NCBI RefSeq assembly: GCF_009904105.1 | Contig: NZ_JAAABJ010000475.1 | Span: 1 to 56,738, forward strand | Source of the DNA: Elizabethkingia argenteiflava | Lineage (GTDB): Bacteria; Bacteroidota; Bacteroidia; Flavobacteriales; Weeksellaceae | Direction: 5' to 3' | DNA: 56,738 nt | In this document: positions 35,966 to 45,270 of the stretch, piece after piece | How positions within the stretch are numbered: position 1 is the stretch's first letter | Layout of the letters: each line of letters begins with the position of its first letter | Position numbers and translations under genes: made by a program | The notes under the pieces: generated by a model | Database searches by the model: none | Told to the model about the DNA's origin: nothing | The model's input: the letters and a program-made list of their open reading frames with translations, nothing else

Positions 35966-38191
35966 CTAAAATCCTAGAATCTTCAACTTCAGCTGAACTG
36001 CAAAATTGTCTTTGAAGTGTGGGGTATTATAAGGTCCAACGCGGTAGAAAACCCCGAGATTGAACTGAGAGCTCAGAAAATTATTCCATTCTATGCCCAC
36101 TTCCTGATATAGCTTTTTTAAGCTTTCGAACTTGATTGCGTGAAAATCAGGATTTTTGAATTCTCCGATCATGCCTTTATATACCATATCGAAACTGGAA
36201 GTATTTTGTCCAAAACTCTTAAAATGCCATGGTAAGCGATGGCTAAGATAGAAGGCTCCAAATTTATCTTGATAATAAACACCACTCGGCATAGTGGCGA
36301 ATCCTAAATAAGTCGTCAGGTTGAATCGGCTCATAAAACTGTTTTTGCCTTCGGGAGCCAAGCCACCGCTTTCAAAGCTTTTCCACACTGGAAAACTACC
36401 CTTAACATAGCCTCCATAGAGGCGTAAGCCCGTTTGGCCCCACAGACTTTTCAGCTGATACAAAGCCAGCACGTCAAAACGATAGTATTTAAAATCTGCC
36501 CATCCTTTTTCCCAGTTAAAATACATTTCCGGATAGCCTTGTTCTACCATGTCCTTTCCACTAGGCGTCATGATATACTTGCTGTTCGGGGAATACTTCA
36601 GGCTTAACATAGAGAAGAGGTTGTTAAATGTTTTTCCTATACCTTTATAAGCATAATCAAAAAGCGCATATTCTTTGTAGTTAGCCGTTTCTACTCTATA
36701 GGTTAGGGAGTTGATCGGGCTGTTCAGATAAGAAAGTTTAAATCCGTAGTATCTATAATAATTGAGATTTTGAATGCCAGCACCTGCATTCATAATTTTC
36801 ATTTTACCTACCCATAGATTTTGGTTAAATTTTCCGGATGCTGCGATATCATCAGTATATTCCAGACGAAAAAAGTCATCTTTTTTCAGAGTTGTTCGCA
36901 CATCTATTCCGATACGGTGTTTCCATCTGCCGTCACGCACCCCATACGCAATATAGGCATCTGGAGAGATATAGGCACTCAAGTCTTCATTAAACTTAAC
37001 CCCCATACCCAACCTTAAATTTTCATATCGATTGATATCAAAAAACTTATCGAGAGGCAAATTAACGGGTCCTAATCGAAAATCACCTCTTGGGATTCCG
37101 GCTAAAAAATTAAGGGTGAATTCTACTTTTTTTGTTTTGGCAAGACTATCCATTTTACAGTAGGTGGCTGCATCTCGGGTATCAAAATTACCCCTTCGGT
37201 ATAGGTAGAGTTGAGAGCCAGAGGTGTTTTTTACGTGATAGTTATAGCCTTTAAAATCTTTACGACTGAGATCATCGCTGGGGATTTCAAAATCAAAATA
37301 CACATTCTCCATATAGAGATATTTGCCAAATTTTTTTTTCTTCTTTTTTACTTTACCAAAACCTATACTACCCACGCGAACTTTCATATATTTTCTTTCC
37401 AGAAACCAACTGTTATGTATGGGTTGCCATATGGAGATATTTTCTATATCGCCTTTATCATTGTTTTTATTTTCAATTTTGGCCACGGCATAGCTTTTCT
37501 GATCAATATAGAGATATCCATTATAAGGTCCTTCATGAGAAGGAGGTGTACTTTTTTTTCGAAAGCCTATAACATAAGTATCTCTGCCCTGATATTGAAT
37601 AGAGTCGATTAAAAAATATCGGTAGAGAATCCAATTTTCTTTTTTAATCTCGTCGGGAATTTGCTCAATATTCGATTGCAACACCATAGCATCGTAGATA
37701 GGCTGTTTAAGCCCTGATATCCTATTATCAAGGATATCGACATTTTCCCCATATCTCTTGCTGAATTTATATTCCAAGACACGTTCCCACAAAAAGATTT
37801 TACTCTGTGTCAAAGTTTTTTTATAGCCGAAATCTCCGAATCTCCAACTTTTTTTACGTGTGGAAGACGAAGACATTGAGGGAAGGAGAGAGAGAGAATC
37901 ACTCATCGATTTTATGTAAGCCTGATAGGCCTGTATGGAATCCTGATCAAAATCTACAAAAAATTTACTGTAAGCTTTAAAGCGATACGAATTTTGATTT
38001 TTAGGTGTGTTTTTTTTGAAATTTTTATTTACTTTTTTTAGAAGATCTAAGGCTTTAGAATCACTTTTGTATCTGGAGATAGGTTCTTTTTCCTTTTTTT
38101 GATCGATGAATCCACTATCCATAATGTGGGGAGGGAGGTTATTCTGTGCACACAAAAAAAAGGGAATTATCAAAAATAATAAACTTTTCAT
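35966..38191 (-). CDS. DUF5686-family outer-membrane protein
   Basis: The 741-residue protein has a signal peptide (LLFLIIPFFLCAQ). An N-terminal region (about 40-330) contains SYRFKAYSKFFVDFD and DTYVIGFRKKS, ending near VKNTSGSQLYLYRRGNFDTRDAATY. A long barrel-like C-terminal half (about 370-741) has alternating aromatic strands and ends in KLKILGF, a typical outer-membrane terminal strand. This resembles the DUF5686 family of Bacteroidota. Many members carry an N-terminal carboxypeptidase-like repeat domain, which is absent here. Function is unknown; a role in envelope structure or transport is a guess. It has no obvious operon partner. Confidence 0.8.
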   Translation of the reverse strand: MKSLLFLIIPFFLCAQNNLPPHIMDSGFIDQKKEKEPISRYKSDSKALDLLKKVNKNFKKNTPKNQNSYRFKAYSKFFVDFDQDSIQAYQAYIKSMSDSLSLLPSMSSSSTRKKSWRFGDFGYKKTLTQSKIFLWERVLEYKFSKRYGENVDILDNRISGLKQPIYDAMVLQSNIEQIPDEIKKENWILYRYFLIDSIQYQGRDTYVIGFRKKSTPPSHEGPYNGYLYIDQKSYAVAKIENKNNDKGDIENISIWQPIHNSWFLERKYMKVRVGSIGFGKVKKKKKKFGKYLYMENVYFDFEIPSDDLSRKDFKGYNYHVKNTSGSQLYLYRRGNFDTRDAATYCKMDSLAKTKKVEFTLNFLAGIPRGDFRLGPVNLPLDKFFDINRYENLRLGMGVKFNEDLSAYISPDAYIAYGVRDGRWKHRIGIDVRTTLKKDDFFRLEYTDDIAASGKFNQNLWVGKMKIMNAGAGIQNLNYYRYYGFKLSYLNSPINSLTYRVETANYKEYALFDYAYKGIGKTFNNLFSMLSLKYSPNSKYIMTPSGKDMVEQGYPEMYFNWEKGWADFKYYRFDVLALYQLKSLWGQTGLRLYGGYVKGSFPVWKSFESGGLAPEGKNSFMSRFNLTTYLGFATMPSGVYYQDKFGAFYLSHRLPWHFKSFGQNTSSFDMVYKGMIGEFKNPDFHAIKFESLKKLYQEVGIEWNNFLSSQFNLGVFYRVGPYNTPHFKDNFAVQLKLKILGF

Positions 38192-38236
38192 GTGCCAAAT
38201 TTATAAAACTAAATTTATTTAGTTAAAGATTGCAGA

Positions 38237-40309
38237 TTAGTATGCGAATAATTGATGTATAACCTCTTTGAGTTTTTCTGCATTGGGCAGAGCCTCCCTC
38301 TCCAAATTTATATTGAGAGGTATGGCAGGAATATTTAATGCTCCGACCGGGGTAACGGGAGCATCTAAATATTTGAAACAGGCTTGGGAGATTCTCGCGC
38401 TTAACGCCTCGGCGAAGGAATTTTGTAATTGCTCTTCTGTGAGTACAATGCATTTACCGTGTTTCTGAACCACAGAGTATACATAAGCTTCATCAAGAGG
38501 AATAAGGCTTCTAAGGTCTACGATTTCTATGCGCTCTGTAAAGTGCTTGGCCGCTTCTTTAGCCCAGTAAATTCCCATTCCATAGGTAATAATACATAAA
38601 GATAGGCCTTTGGTTATTTGCTCCTCAGAAGCCTTGAGTATGCTAGTGGCCTGTCCCAATGGCAAGATGTAATTTTCTGCAGGCTCAACGGTTTGGGCAT
38701 CTTGTGTTCCGGCGACTTTCGACCAGTATAGTCCTTTGTGCTCTAGAAGAATTACGGGGTTAGGATCATAAAAAGCCGCTTTAAATAAGCCTTTAAAATC
38801 TGCAGCATTGCTCGGATAGGCGATTTTAATTCCTTTAATAGAAGCCAGAAGGCTTTCTATACTGCCGCTATGATAAGGACCTCCTCCTCCGTAGGCCCCT
38901 ATTGGAACCCTTATAACCGTGCTAACCGGAAACTTTCCGAGACTTAAGTAGCAGGATTTGGAAATTTCCGTGATCAGTTGGTTAATTCCCGTGTATATGT
39001 AATCTGCAAATTGAATTTCTACAATAGGTTTTAGCCCTACAGCACTCATCCCCACCGTGGAACCTATAATATAGGCTTCTTGGATAGGTGTATTAAAAAC
39101 CCGGCGGGATCCGAATTTTGTAGCTAAAGTAACGGTTTCCCGAAAAACCCCTCCAATACGCTCACCCACATCCTGACCATAGAGTAGGGCTTCAGGATTT
39201 TTGGACATCAATTCTTGTATGGCATGTATAGCGGCATCGATCATCAGGATTTTTTGTCCATTTTTAGGCTCTCGTTCTCCTTGCTCCTCAGTAATAGGTG
39301 TGGGAGCAAAAACATATTTGTTTACGTCTTCAACAGCAGGATCTTTAGCCTCGAGTGCCCTTTGAAAGTCTGCGCGGACACTTTGTTCAGTGCTTTTTTC
39401 AATATCATAGAGTGTATTTTCACTGTAGCCTGCTTCCAAAAGATAGGTACGTAATTTTTTCCCTGGGTCTTGAGTTTCATGTTTAGCAAGGTCTTCCAAG
39501 GGGCGGTACATTTCCTTTCTAACCCCTGAGGTATGATGACCTATTAAAACCGTTTTTGCACAGACTAATAGAGGTTTTCTCTGGTTTCTGACATACGCAA
39601 ATGCTGTGTTCATAGCGGTGTAGGACTTTATAAAATCGGTTCCATCCACACGCATTCTTTGTATGCCTTTAAAGCCGGAAATAAACTCATAAGCATCTTG
39701 TGCACGAGCCTCTTCGGCAGTGGTAGAAATACCCCAGTCATTATCTTGTACTAGGAATAAAATGGGAAGTTGGTGGAGTCCGGCAAACTGAAAAGCTTCA
39801 CTTACCTCACCTTCCGTAATGCTATTATCTCCAAAACTACACACCACGACAGGGGGGGTAGAGTAGTCCTGTAAATTAAAGTGCTCTATATATTGAATAC
39901 CTTGTGCAATACCTGTAGTAGGAATTGCTTGCATGCCTGTGGCACTACTTTGGTGGATGATTTTCGGAGTGTTGTCGGTTTTCCTGGAAGGGTGTATATA
40001 GTAGGATCTACCCCCGGAAAAGATATCCTCACCTTTAGCAAGAAGTTGTAACATTAGCTGATAGGGGGTATATCCCATTCCTAAAAGCAGACTTTCATCT
40101 CGATAGTAAGGACTAATCCAGTCGTCTTTTTGAAGATGATAGGCGGTAGCTAGCTGAATAGCTTCATGGCCGCGGGAATTGCTGTGGACGTATTTGCATA
40201 TTTGTTTTTTCTCATCGTATAAAAAAGACATAGCCTTAGCTTTCATCATATCTTCAAAAGCTTGCCTTAATATTTTCATACTCAGGGATGGTAATGTGTC
40301 GGGCCTCAT
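38237..40309 (-). CDS. Fused E1 alpha/beta subunit of a 2-oxoacid dehydrogenase complex (branched-chain type)
   Basis: The 690-residue thiamine-diphosphate enzyme joins E1 alpha (about 1-330) and E1 beta (about 355-690). In the alpha part are CKYVHSNSRGHEAIQLATA, SPYYRDESLLLGMG and the ThDP motif CSFGDNSITEGEVSEAF...QDNDWG. In the beta part are YGQDVGERIGGVFRETVTL, NTPIQEAYIIGSTVGM, VEIQFADYI and VIRVPIGAYGGGGPYHSGS. It decarboxylates 2-oxoacids, probably from Val, Leu and Ile, and acylates an E2 encoded elsewhere. The fused form is frequent in Bacteroidota. The start may be the second Met at 40279 (MKILRQAFEDMM), because a promoter box lies only 5 bases before the first ATG. Confidence 0.9.
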   Translation of the reverse strand: MRPDTLPSLSMKILRQAFEDMMKAKAMSFLYDEKKQICKYVHSNSRGHEAIQLATAYHLQKDDWISPYYRDESLLLGMGYTPYQLMLQLLAKGEDIFSGGRSYYIHPSRKTDNTPKIIHQSSATGMQAIPTTGIAQGIQYIEHFNLQDYSTPPVVVCSFGDNSITEGEVSEAFQFAGLHQLPILFLVQDNDWGISTTAEEARAQDAYEFISGFKGIQRMRVDGTDFIKSYTAMNTAFAYVRNQRKPLLVCAKTVLIGHHTSGVRKEMYRPLEDLAKHETQDPGKKLRTYLLEAGYSENTLYDIEKSTEQSVRADFQRALEAKDPAVEDVNKYVFAPTPITEEQGEREPKNGQKILMIDAAIHAIQELMSKNPEALLYGQDVGERIGGVFRETVTLATKFGSRRVFNTPIQEAYIIGSTVGMSAVGLKPIVEIQFADYIYTGINQLITEISKSCYLSLGKFPVSTVIRVPIGAYGGGGPYHSGSIESLLASIKGIKIAYPSNAADFKGLFKAAFYDPNPVILLEHKGLYWSKVAGTQDAQTVEPAENYILPLGQATSILKASEEQITKGLSLCIITYGMGIYWAKEAAKHFTERIEIVDLRSLIPLDEAYVYSVVQKHGKCIVLTEEQLQNSFAEALSARISQACFKYLDAPVTPVGALNIPAIPLNINLEREALPNAEKLKEVIHQLFAY

Positions 40310-40314
40310 GCTAA

Positions 40315-40344
40315 CAAATATAGCTATAATTTTTTCACACGCAA
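40315..40344 (-). promoter_or_regulatory. Complete Bacteroidota-type promoter for the fused E1 gene
   Basis: On the minus strand TTG (40342-40344) is followed, after 19 bases, by TATATTTG (40315-40322). This is the best -33/-7 pair in the window. Confidence 0.65.
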
Positions 40345-40522
40345 CCTTGTTGATTGATTTATTTCACAGGTTATCAGTTTTTTACTGTTTTTACAGGTCT
40401 GCTCCCGTCATTGACTTTGTCAATAAGGCTGTTAAAGCGACTACATTCATTAAAAACAGCTGATCCAGAAACTTTTTTTGCATCCTCTTTTTTTCGTAAT
40501 TTTACTCAAATTTCTTTGGTTT

Positions 40523-43500
40523 ATGTTCTTGATTTTTGATACTGAAACGACTGGTTTACCCCGGAATTTTAATGCGCCTTTAACCGATTTTGATAATTGG
40601 CCGCGTATGGTTCAGATCGCATGGCAGTTACATGATGATTATGGTAATCTTATTGAGAATCAGGATTATATTATTAAGCCGGAAGGCTATGATATTCCCT
40701 TTAATGCTTATCGCATCCATGGTATTTCCACCGAAATGGCCATGCGGGAAGGTCGTGATCTAAAAGAGGTACTCCAGGAGTTTAATGCTGTATTAAAAAA
40801 GACAAAAATTGTTGCGGGCCATAATGTAAGTTTCGATTACAGTATCGTAGGGGCCGAATTCTTACGTAAGAACTTAGAAGATGGGCTTCAGGCGAAGCCT
40901 ATTGTAGATACCATGGTGTTTGGTACCAATGTCTGTCAGTTGCCTGGAGGACGCGGGGGAAGATTTAAGTCTCCTAAACTGGAGGAACTTTCCGAAAAAT
41001 TGTTCGGTCATAAATTTGACGAAGCTCATAATGCGGCTGCGGATGTGAATGCTACGGCACAGGCTTTCTTTGAAATGATGAGGAGAGAAGTTTATCCTTT
41101 GGATAAAATCTTCTTTGATGAAGCTAAGATGAAAGCCTTTAAAGAACATAATCCTCAAGTTTTCAAGCCTTTTGATATTTTAATTCGCCGTCAGGTTGCA
41201 GATGCTAAGAAACGTAAAAAAAATGCAGATACTGGGGAAACAGATGATCTCAATATAGGAAGTTTTTTCCATTTTTATAACCATAGTATTTATTCTACCT
41301 TACAGGCGACCACTAGTTTAAGTGATTTGGTATCCGTGGCTGTACAAAATCACTTTCCTGCAGTAGGTCTAGTCGATTTGGGGAATATGATGGGGGCTTT
41401 TAAGTTTATAGAAGCGGTAGAGAAATATAACGAAGGTTTAAAACAAAAAAAGCAGCAGGCAGATGAAGCAGATGAAAAACCTCAAGATTACGATGAGATT
41501 ATAAAAGCCCAATTTTTAACCCCTATTTTGGGGCTGGAACTTTATATCTCGGAGCGTTATCAGCAAAAGCAATTTACCAAAGACGATCCTGATAGAAGAA
41601 CTCAGGTCGTCTTATTGGCGAAAAACTTTGAAGGTTATAAAAATTTGGTCAAACTTTCTTCTATAGGCTTTAAAGATGGATTTTACGCAGGTGTACCTAG
41701 GGTTAGTCGGGCACTAATCTCTCAGTATAAAGAAAACCTTATAGCGCTAACCGGGAGTTTATCCTGTGAAGTCCCGTCTACTATTTTAGAATTGGGAGAG
41801 CAGCGAGGTGAAGAGGTGTTTAGATGGTGGTTGGAAGAATTTGGTGAAGACTTCTATATCCAGCTCCAGAATCATCAGCTGGATGAAGAAAAATATGTAA
41901 ATGATATTTTGCTCAGGTTTTCGGATCGCTATAAGGTTAAAATATTAGCTCAGAATGAGACTTATTACCCTAAGAAATCGGATGCGAAAATACAGGATAT
42001 CGTTTCTTGCATTAAAGACGGGGAAAAGCTTTCCACTCCCGTGGGGAAGGGATTTGGTAGGAGAAAGGGGCTGAATAGCGATCAGTTTTACTTGAAAAAT
42101 AGAGAGGAGGTGAAGCAGGCTTTTCACATGTATCCCCATGCCTTTGAGGCCTATGATGAATTTCTCCATAAGTTTACCGCTTACCGCTTGAAAAGAGATG
42201 TGCTTCTTCCAAAATTTGAGATTCCAGACGAATTTCAGGATCCCCAAGATACAGAGGATGGGGGAAAGCGCGGGGAGATGAACTATCTTACCCACCTGAC
42301 CTATGAAGGCGCCCGCAAGAGATATGCTGAAATTACAGATGAAATAAAAGAAAGACTGGATTTTGAATTGGATATCATTGCCAAAACAGGCTATCCAGGT
42401 TACTTCCTCATTGTACAGGATTTTTGCAACGAAGCAAAAAACATGGGGGTCTCCGTCGGTCCGGGAAGGGGTTCTGCTGCGGGTTCTGCCGTGGCATATT
42501 GCATAGGGATTACCAACGTAGATCCTATCAAGTATGATCTGCTTTTTGAGCGTTTTTTGAATCCAGAAAGAATTTCCATGCCCGATATCGATATAGACTT
42601 TGATGATGAAGGTCGCGATCGGATTATCAAATGGGTTATCGAAAAATACGGGAAAAACCAGGTCGCTCAGATTATTACCTATTCCGTTCTGGGGGGGAAA
42701 TCCGCGATTAAAGATGCTGGAAGGGTTCTGGATGTATCTATTCCGGAAACCAATAATATAGCCAAACTGATTCCCAACACGCCAGGTATGAATATCGCCA
42801 AGGTGATGAAGTCGGACTCTAAAAAATTTAAGAGTGAGGATCTACCTCTAGTAGGAGAAGTAAGAACGATACTTAATAATCCTGATGATGCTCGTTTTCA
42901 GGTTTTAGACAGCGCTTATAAAATGGAAGGCTGTATCCGAAATACGGGAATTCATGCCTGTGGGGTTATTATTACTCCCGAGGATATTAGCAATCTGGTT
43001 CCGGTGACCATTGCGGCTAAAGATGCGGATATTTTGGTCTCCCAGTTTGATAACTCTGTAGCCGAAAGCGCAGGGCTTTTGAAGATGGACTTTTTAGGAC
43101 TGCGAACTCTGACAATTATTAAAGATGCCATTAAGCTTATTAAAAATAGACATGGTATAGAAATTATCCCAGACGAGATTCCGCTGGACGATGCTAAAAC
43201 CTATCAGCTTTTTAAGGAGGGCAGAACCATAGGTATTTTCCAATATGAATCGGTGGGCATGCAAAAATATATGCGAGAACTCAAGCCGACGGTATTTGCA
43301 GATCTCATTGCCATGAATGCCTTGTATCGGCCGGGTCCCATCAAGTATATCCCGAACTTTATTAATCGTAAGCACGGCTTAGAAGAAATTATATACGATT
43401 TACCCGAGACAGAAGAATATCTGAAAGAAACCTATGGTATTACGGTTTATCAGGAGCAGGTAATGCTGCTTTCGCAAAAATTGGCCAACTTTACCAAAGG

Positions 43501-45181
43501 TGAAGCCGACACTTTGAGAAAGGCGATGGGGAAAAAGCAAAAGGCGGTGTTAGACAAGATGTTTCCTAAATTTATAGAAGGCGGTAACAAAAATAATCTG
43601 GATGAAGAAAAGCTGCGCAAAATATGGAAAGACTGGGAGGCTTTTGCAGAATATGCTTTTAATAAATCCCATTCCACCTGTTATGCTTATATCGCTTATC
43701 ATACTGCATATTTAAAAGCCAACTATCCTGCGGAATACATGGCCAGTGTGATGAGCAACAATATTAACAATACGAAGCAGATAACCTTGTTTATGGAGGA
43801 TTGTCAGGCCATGGGGGTAGATGTTTTAGGCCCCTCGGTAAACGAATCCGAATATGAATTTGCTGTTAATGACAAAGGTCAGATTCGCTTTGGGCTTGGG
43901 GCTATAAAGGGTATAGGAGAAGGCCCGTCAGAGGCTATTTGTAAAGAAAGAAAAAAAAGCGGCAGATTTAGCGATGTATATAGTTTTTTTGAGAGAATGC
44001 CTTCGGCGCAACTCAACAAAAGAGTGATTGAGAGTTTAGTTTTTGCAGGTGCTTTTGACGAATTGGATATTTATCATCGGGCTCAGTATTTTGATGTAGA
44101 CACCACGGGTAAAACCAATATTGAACGCTTACTGAAATACAGCAGTAGTTTTCAGGATCAAAAAAACTCTATGGAGTTTTCTCTTTTTGCCGATTTTGCG
44201 GAAGAGGTACAGATCGAAAGACCTAAAATAAATTCTGCGCCGGAGTGGCAGAATATGTATAAGCTCAATCGGGAGAAAGAAGCCATAGGATTCTACCTTT
44301 CTGCTCACCCATTGGATGAATTTTATTATCAATACAAATTTATTCAGGGGGCATTGAGTAAAAAATCGGTGGTGCATAAGAAGATTGAGGAGGATTTGGA
44401 TCCTATATCGGTTGTGGAAAAAGCGATATCAGATGATCCGGATCAGGTAGCTGCAGACATCGACTTTACAGAAGATATAGCAGGCGAGAATCCGGAAGAG
44501 CTGGTAGAGGAAGTGACCAAAAAAGTGGATCCTAAAGGTAAATTTAATTTTCTGAATTTAGATGAAATAGATGCATATAAAGATTTTATCCTCCAAAGGG
44601 ACTATATCCCTTTGACACCAGCCGAAATTGTAAAACTCAAAGAGAAAAAATTTCGAAACAAAGGAAATGATCGTTCCAAAGAATATATGGTGGCCGGCTT
44701 GATTACAGAATATACTATACGGGATGGTTATGAGAGTGGTACCAAAGTGGCATTTGTTACTTTAGAAGATTATACGGGATCCTATTCTTTTAGGCTCAAT
44801 GATAAGGATTATATGCATTTTCGGGAATATTTGGGAGAACATCGTTTTGTGATCTTTAAATTAAAATTTGCACCCTCTAAGGATTTTGATCGTTTGTATG
44901 TAAACGTTACCGAGGTCATCGATTTAAGGGAAGCTTTTGATCGTTATGCACATCAGCTTTCGCTGGTGGTACCTTTCAATGCGGTAGATGAGGAGGATAT
45001 AGAATTTTTCAGGCGCACTTTTACTCGGAATAAAGGTGTCCACAAGCTGAATTTTTATCTGAAAGATCCTGTGGATAATTATTTTGTAGAGCTCACCGCT
45101 ATGCAAACCACTGTAAATATCAATACCGAAATCCTTCAGCTTTTGCACGAGTATAAGAAATATGAGCTTTTTCTGAATTAA
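40523..45181 (+). CDS. dnaE: DNA polymerase III alpha subunit with N-terminal 3'-5' exonuclease domain
   Basis: The 1552-residue replicative polymerase starts (my choice, 40523) at MFLIFDTETTG; the 15 residues before it are hydrophobic and not family-like. Residues 1-190 form a DnaQ-type DEDDh exonuclease: DTETTG (ExoI), HNVSFDYSIV (ExoII) and HNAAADVNA (ExoIII). The PHP domain that follows (about 245-600) has lost metal ligands (HFYNHS, VDLGNM). The polymerase core holds GPGRGSAAGSAVAY near 650 and the catalytic aspartates in MPDIDIDFDDEGR near 695. Helix-hairpin-helix and OB-fold parts follow (about 1130-1180, 1380-1470). Proofreading is thus probably built into the chain. Confidence 0.95.
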   Translation: MFLIFDTETTGLPRNFNAPLTDFDNWPRMVQIAWQLHDDYGNLIENQDYIIKPEGYDIPFNAYRIHGISTEMAMREGRDLKEVLQEFNAVLKKTKIVAGHNVSFDYSIVGAEFLRKNLEDGLQAKPIVDTMVFGTNVCQLPGGRGGRFKSPKLEELSEKLFGHKFDEAHNAAADVNATAQAFFEMMRREVYPLDKIFFDEAKMKAFKEHNPQVFKPFDILIRRQVADAKKRKKNADTGETDDLNIGSFFHFYNHSIYSTLQATTSLSDLVSVAVQNHFPAVGLVDLGNMMGAFKFIEAVEKYNEGLKQKKQQADEADEKPQDYDEIIKAQFLTPILGLELYISERYQQKQFTKDDPDRRTQVVLLAKNFEGYKNLVKLSSIGFKDGFYAGVPRVSRALISQYKENLIALTGSLSCEVPSTILELGEQRGEEVFRWWLEEFGEDFYIQLQNHQLDEEKYVNDILLRFSDRYKVKILAQNETYYPKKSDAKIQDIVSCIKDGEKLSTPVGKGFGRRKGLNSDQFYLKNREEVKQAFHMYPHAFEAYDEFLHKFTAYRLKRDVLLPKFEIPDEFQDPQDTEDGGKRGEMNYLTHLTYEGARKRYAEITDEIKERLDFELDIIAKTGYPGYFLIVQDFCNEAKNMGVSVGPGRGSAAGSAVAYCIGITNVDPIKYDLLFERFLNPERISMPDIDIDFDDEGRDRIIKWVIEKYGKNQVAQIITYSVLGGKSAIKDAGRVLDVSIPETNNIAKLIPNTPGMNIAKVMKSDSKKFKSEDLPLVGEVRTILNNPDDARFQVLDSAYKMEGCIRNTGIHACGVIITPEDISNLVPVTIAAKDADILVSQFDNSVAESAGLLKMDFLGLRTLTIIKDAIKLIKNRHGIEIIPDEIPLDDAKTYQLFKEGRTIGIFQYESVGMQKYMRELKPTVFADLIAMNALYRPGPIKYIPNFINRKHGLEEIIYDLPETEEYLKETYGITVYQEQVMLLSQKLANFTKGEADTLRKAMGKKQKAVLDKMFPKFIEGGNKNNLDEEKLRKIWKDWEAFAEYAFNKSHSTCYAYIAYHTAYLKANYPAEYMASVMSNNINNTKQITLFMEDCQAMGVDVLGPSVNESEYEFAVNDKGQIRFGLGAIKGIGEGPSEAICKERKKSGRFSDVYSFFERMPSAQLNKRVIESLVFAGAFDELDIYHRAQYFDVDTTGKTNIERLLKYSSSFQDQKNSMEFSLFADFAEEVQIERPKINSAPEWQNMYKLNREKEAIGFYLSAHPLDEFYYQYKFIQGALSKKSVVHKKIEEDLDPISVVEKAISDDPDQVAADIDFTEDIAGENPEELVEEVTKKVDPKGKFNFLNLDEIDAYKDFILQRDYIPLTPAEIVKLKEKKFRNKGNDRSKEYMVAGLITEYTIRDGYESGTKVAFVTLEDYTGSYSFRLNDKDYMHFREYLGEHRFVIFKLKFAPSKDFDRLYVNVTEVIDLREAFDRYAHQLSLVVPFNAVDEEDIEFFRRTFTRNKGVHKLNFYLKDPVDNYFVELTAMQTTVNINTEILQLLHEYKKYELFLN

Positions 45182-45220
45182 ACAGATAAACCGATATCTC
45201 TTAAGAAAGGAAAAAAGTAT

Positions 45221-45260
45221 AAAAAAACTTCCGGTCGCAATTTATGACCGGAGTTTTTTT
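45221..45260. terminator. Bidirectional terminator between dnaE and the efflux operon
   Basis: The stem ACTTCCGGTC / GACCGGAGT (one mismatch) is flanked by runs of A and T, giving U-tracts on both strands. It lies between convergent genes. Confidence 0.8.
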
Positions 45261-45270
45261 ATAACGATTA

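Noticed and set aside
40478-40522. Upstream start for dnaE
   Set aside because: The added residues are hydrophobic and precede the exonuclease domain, which normally begins at the protein's first residues.
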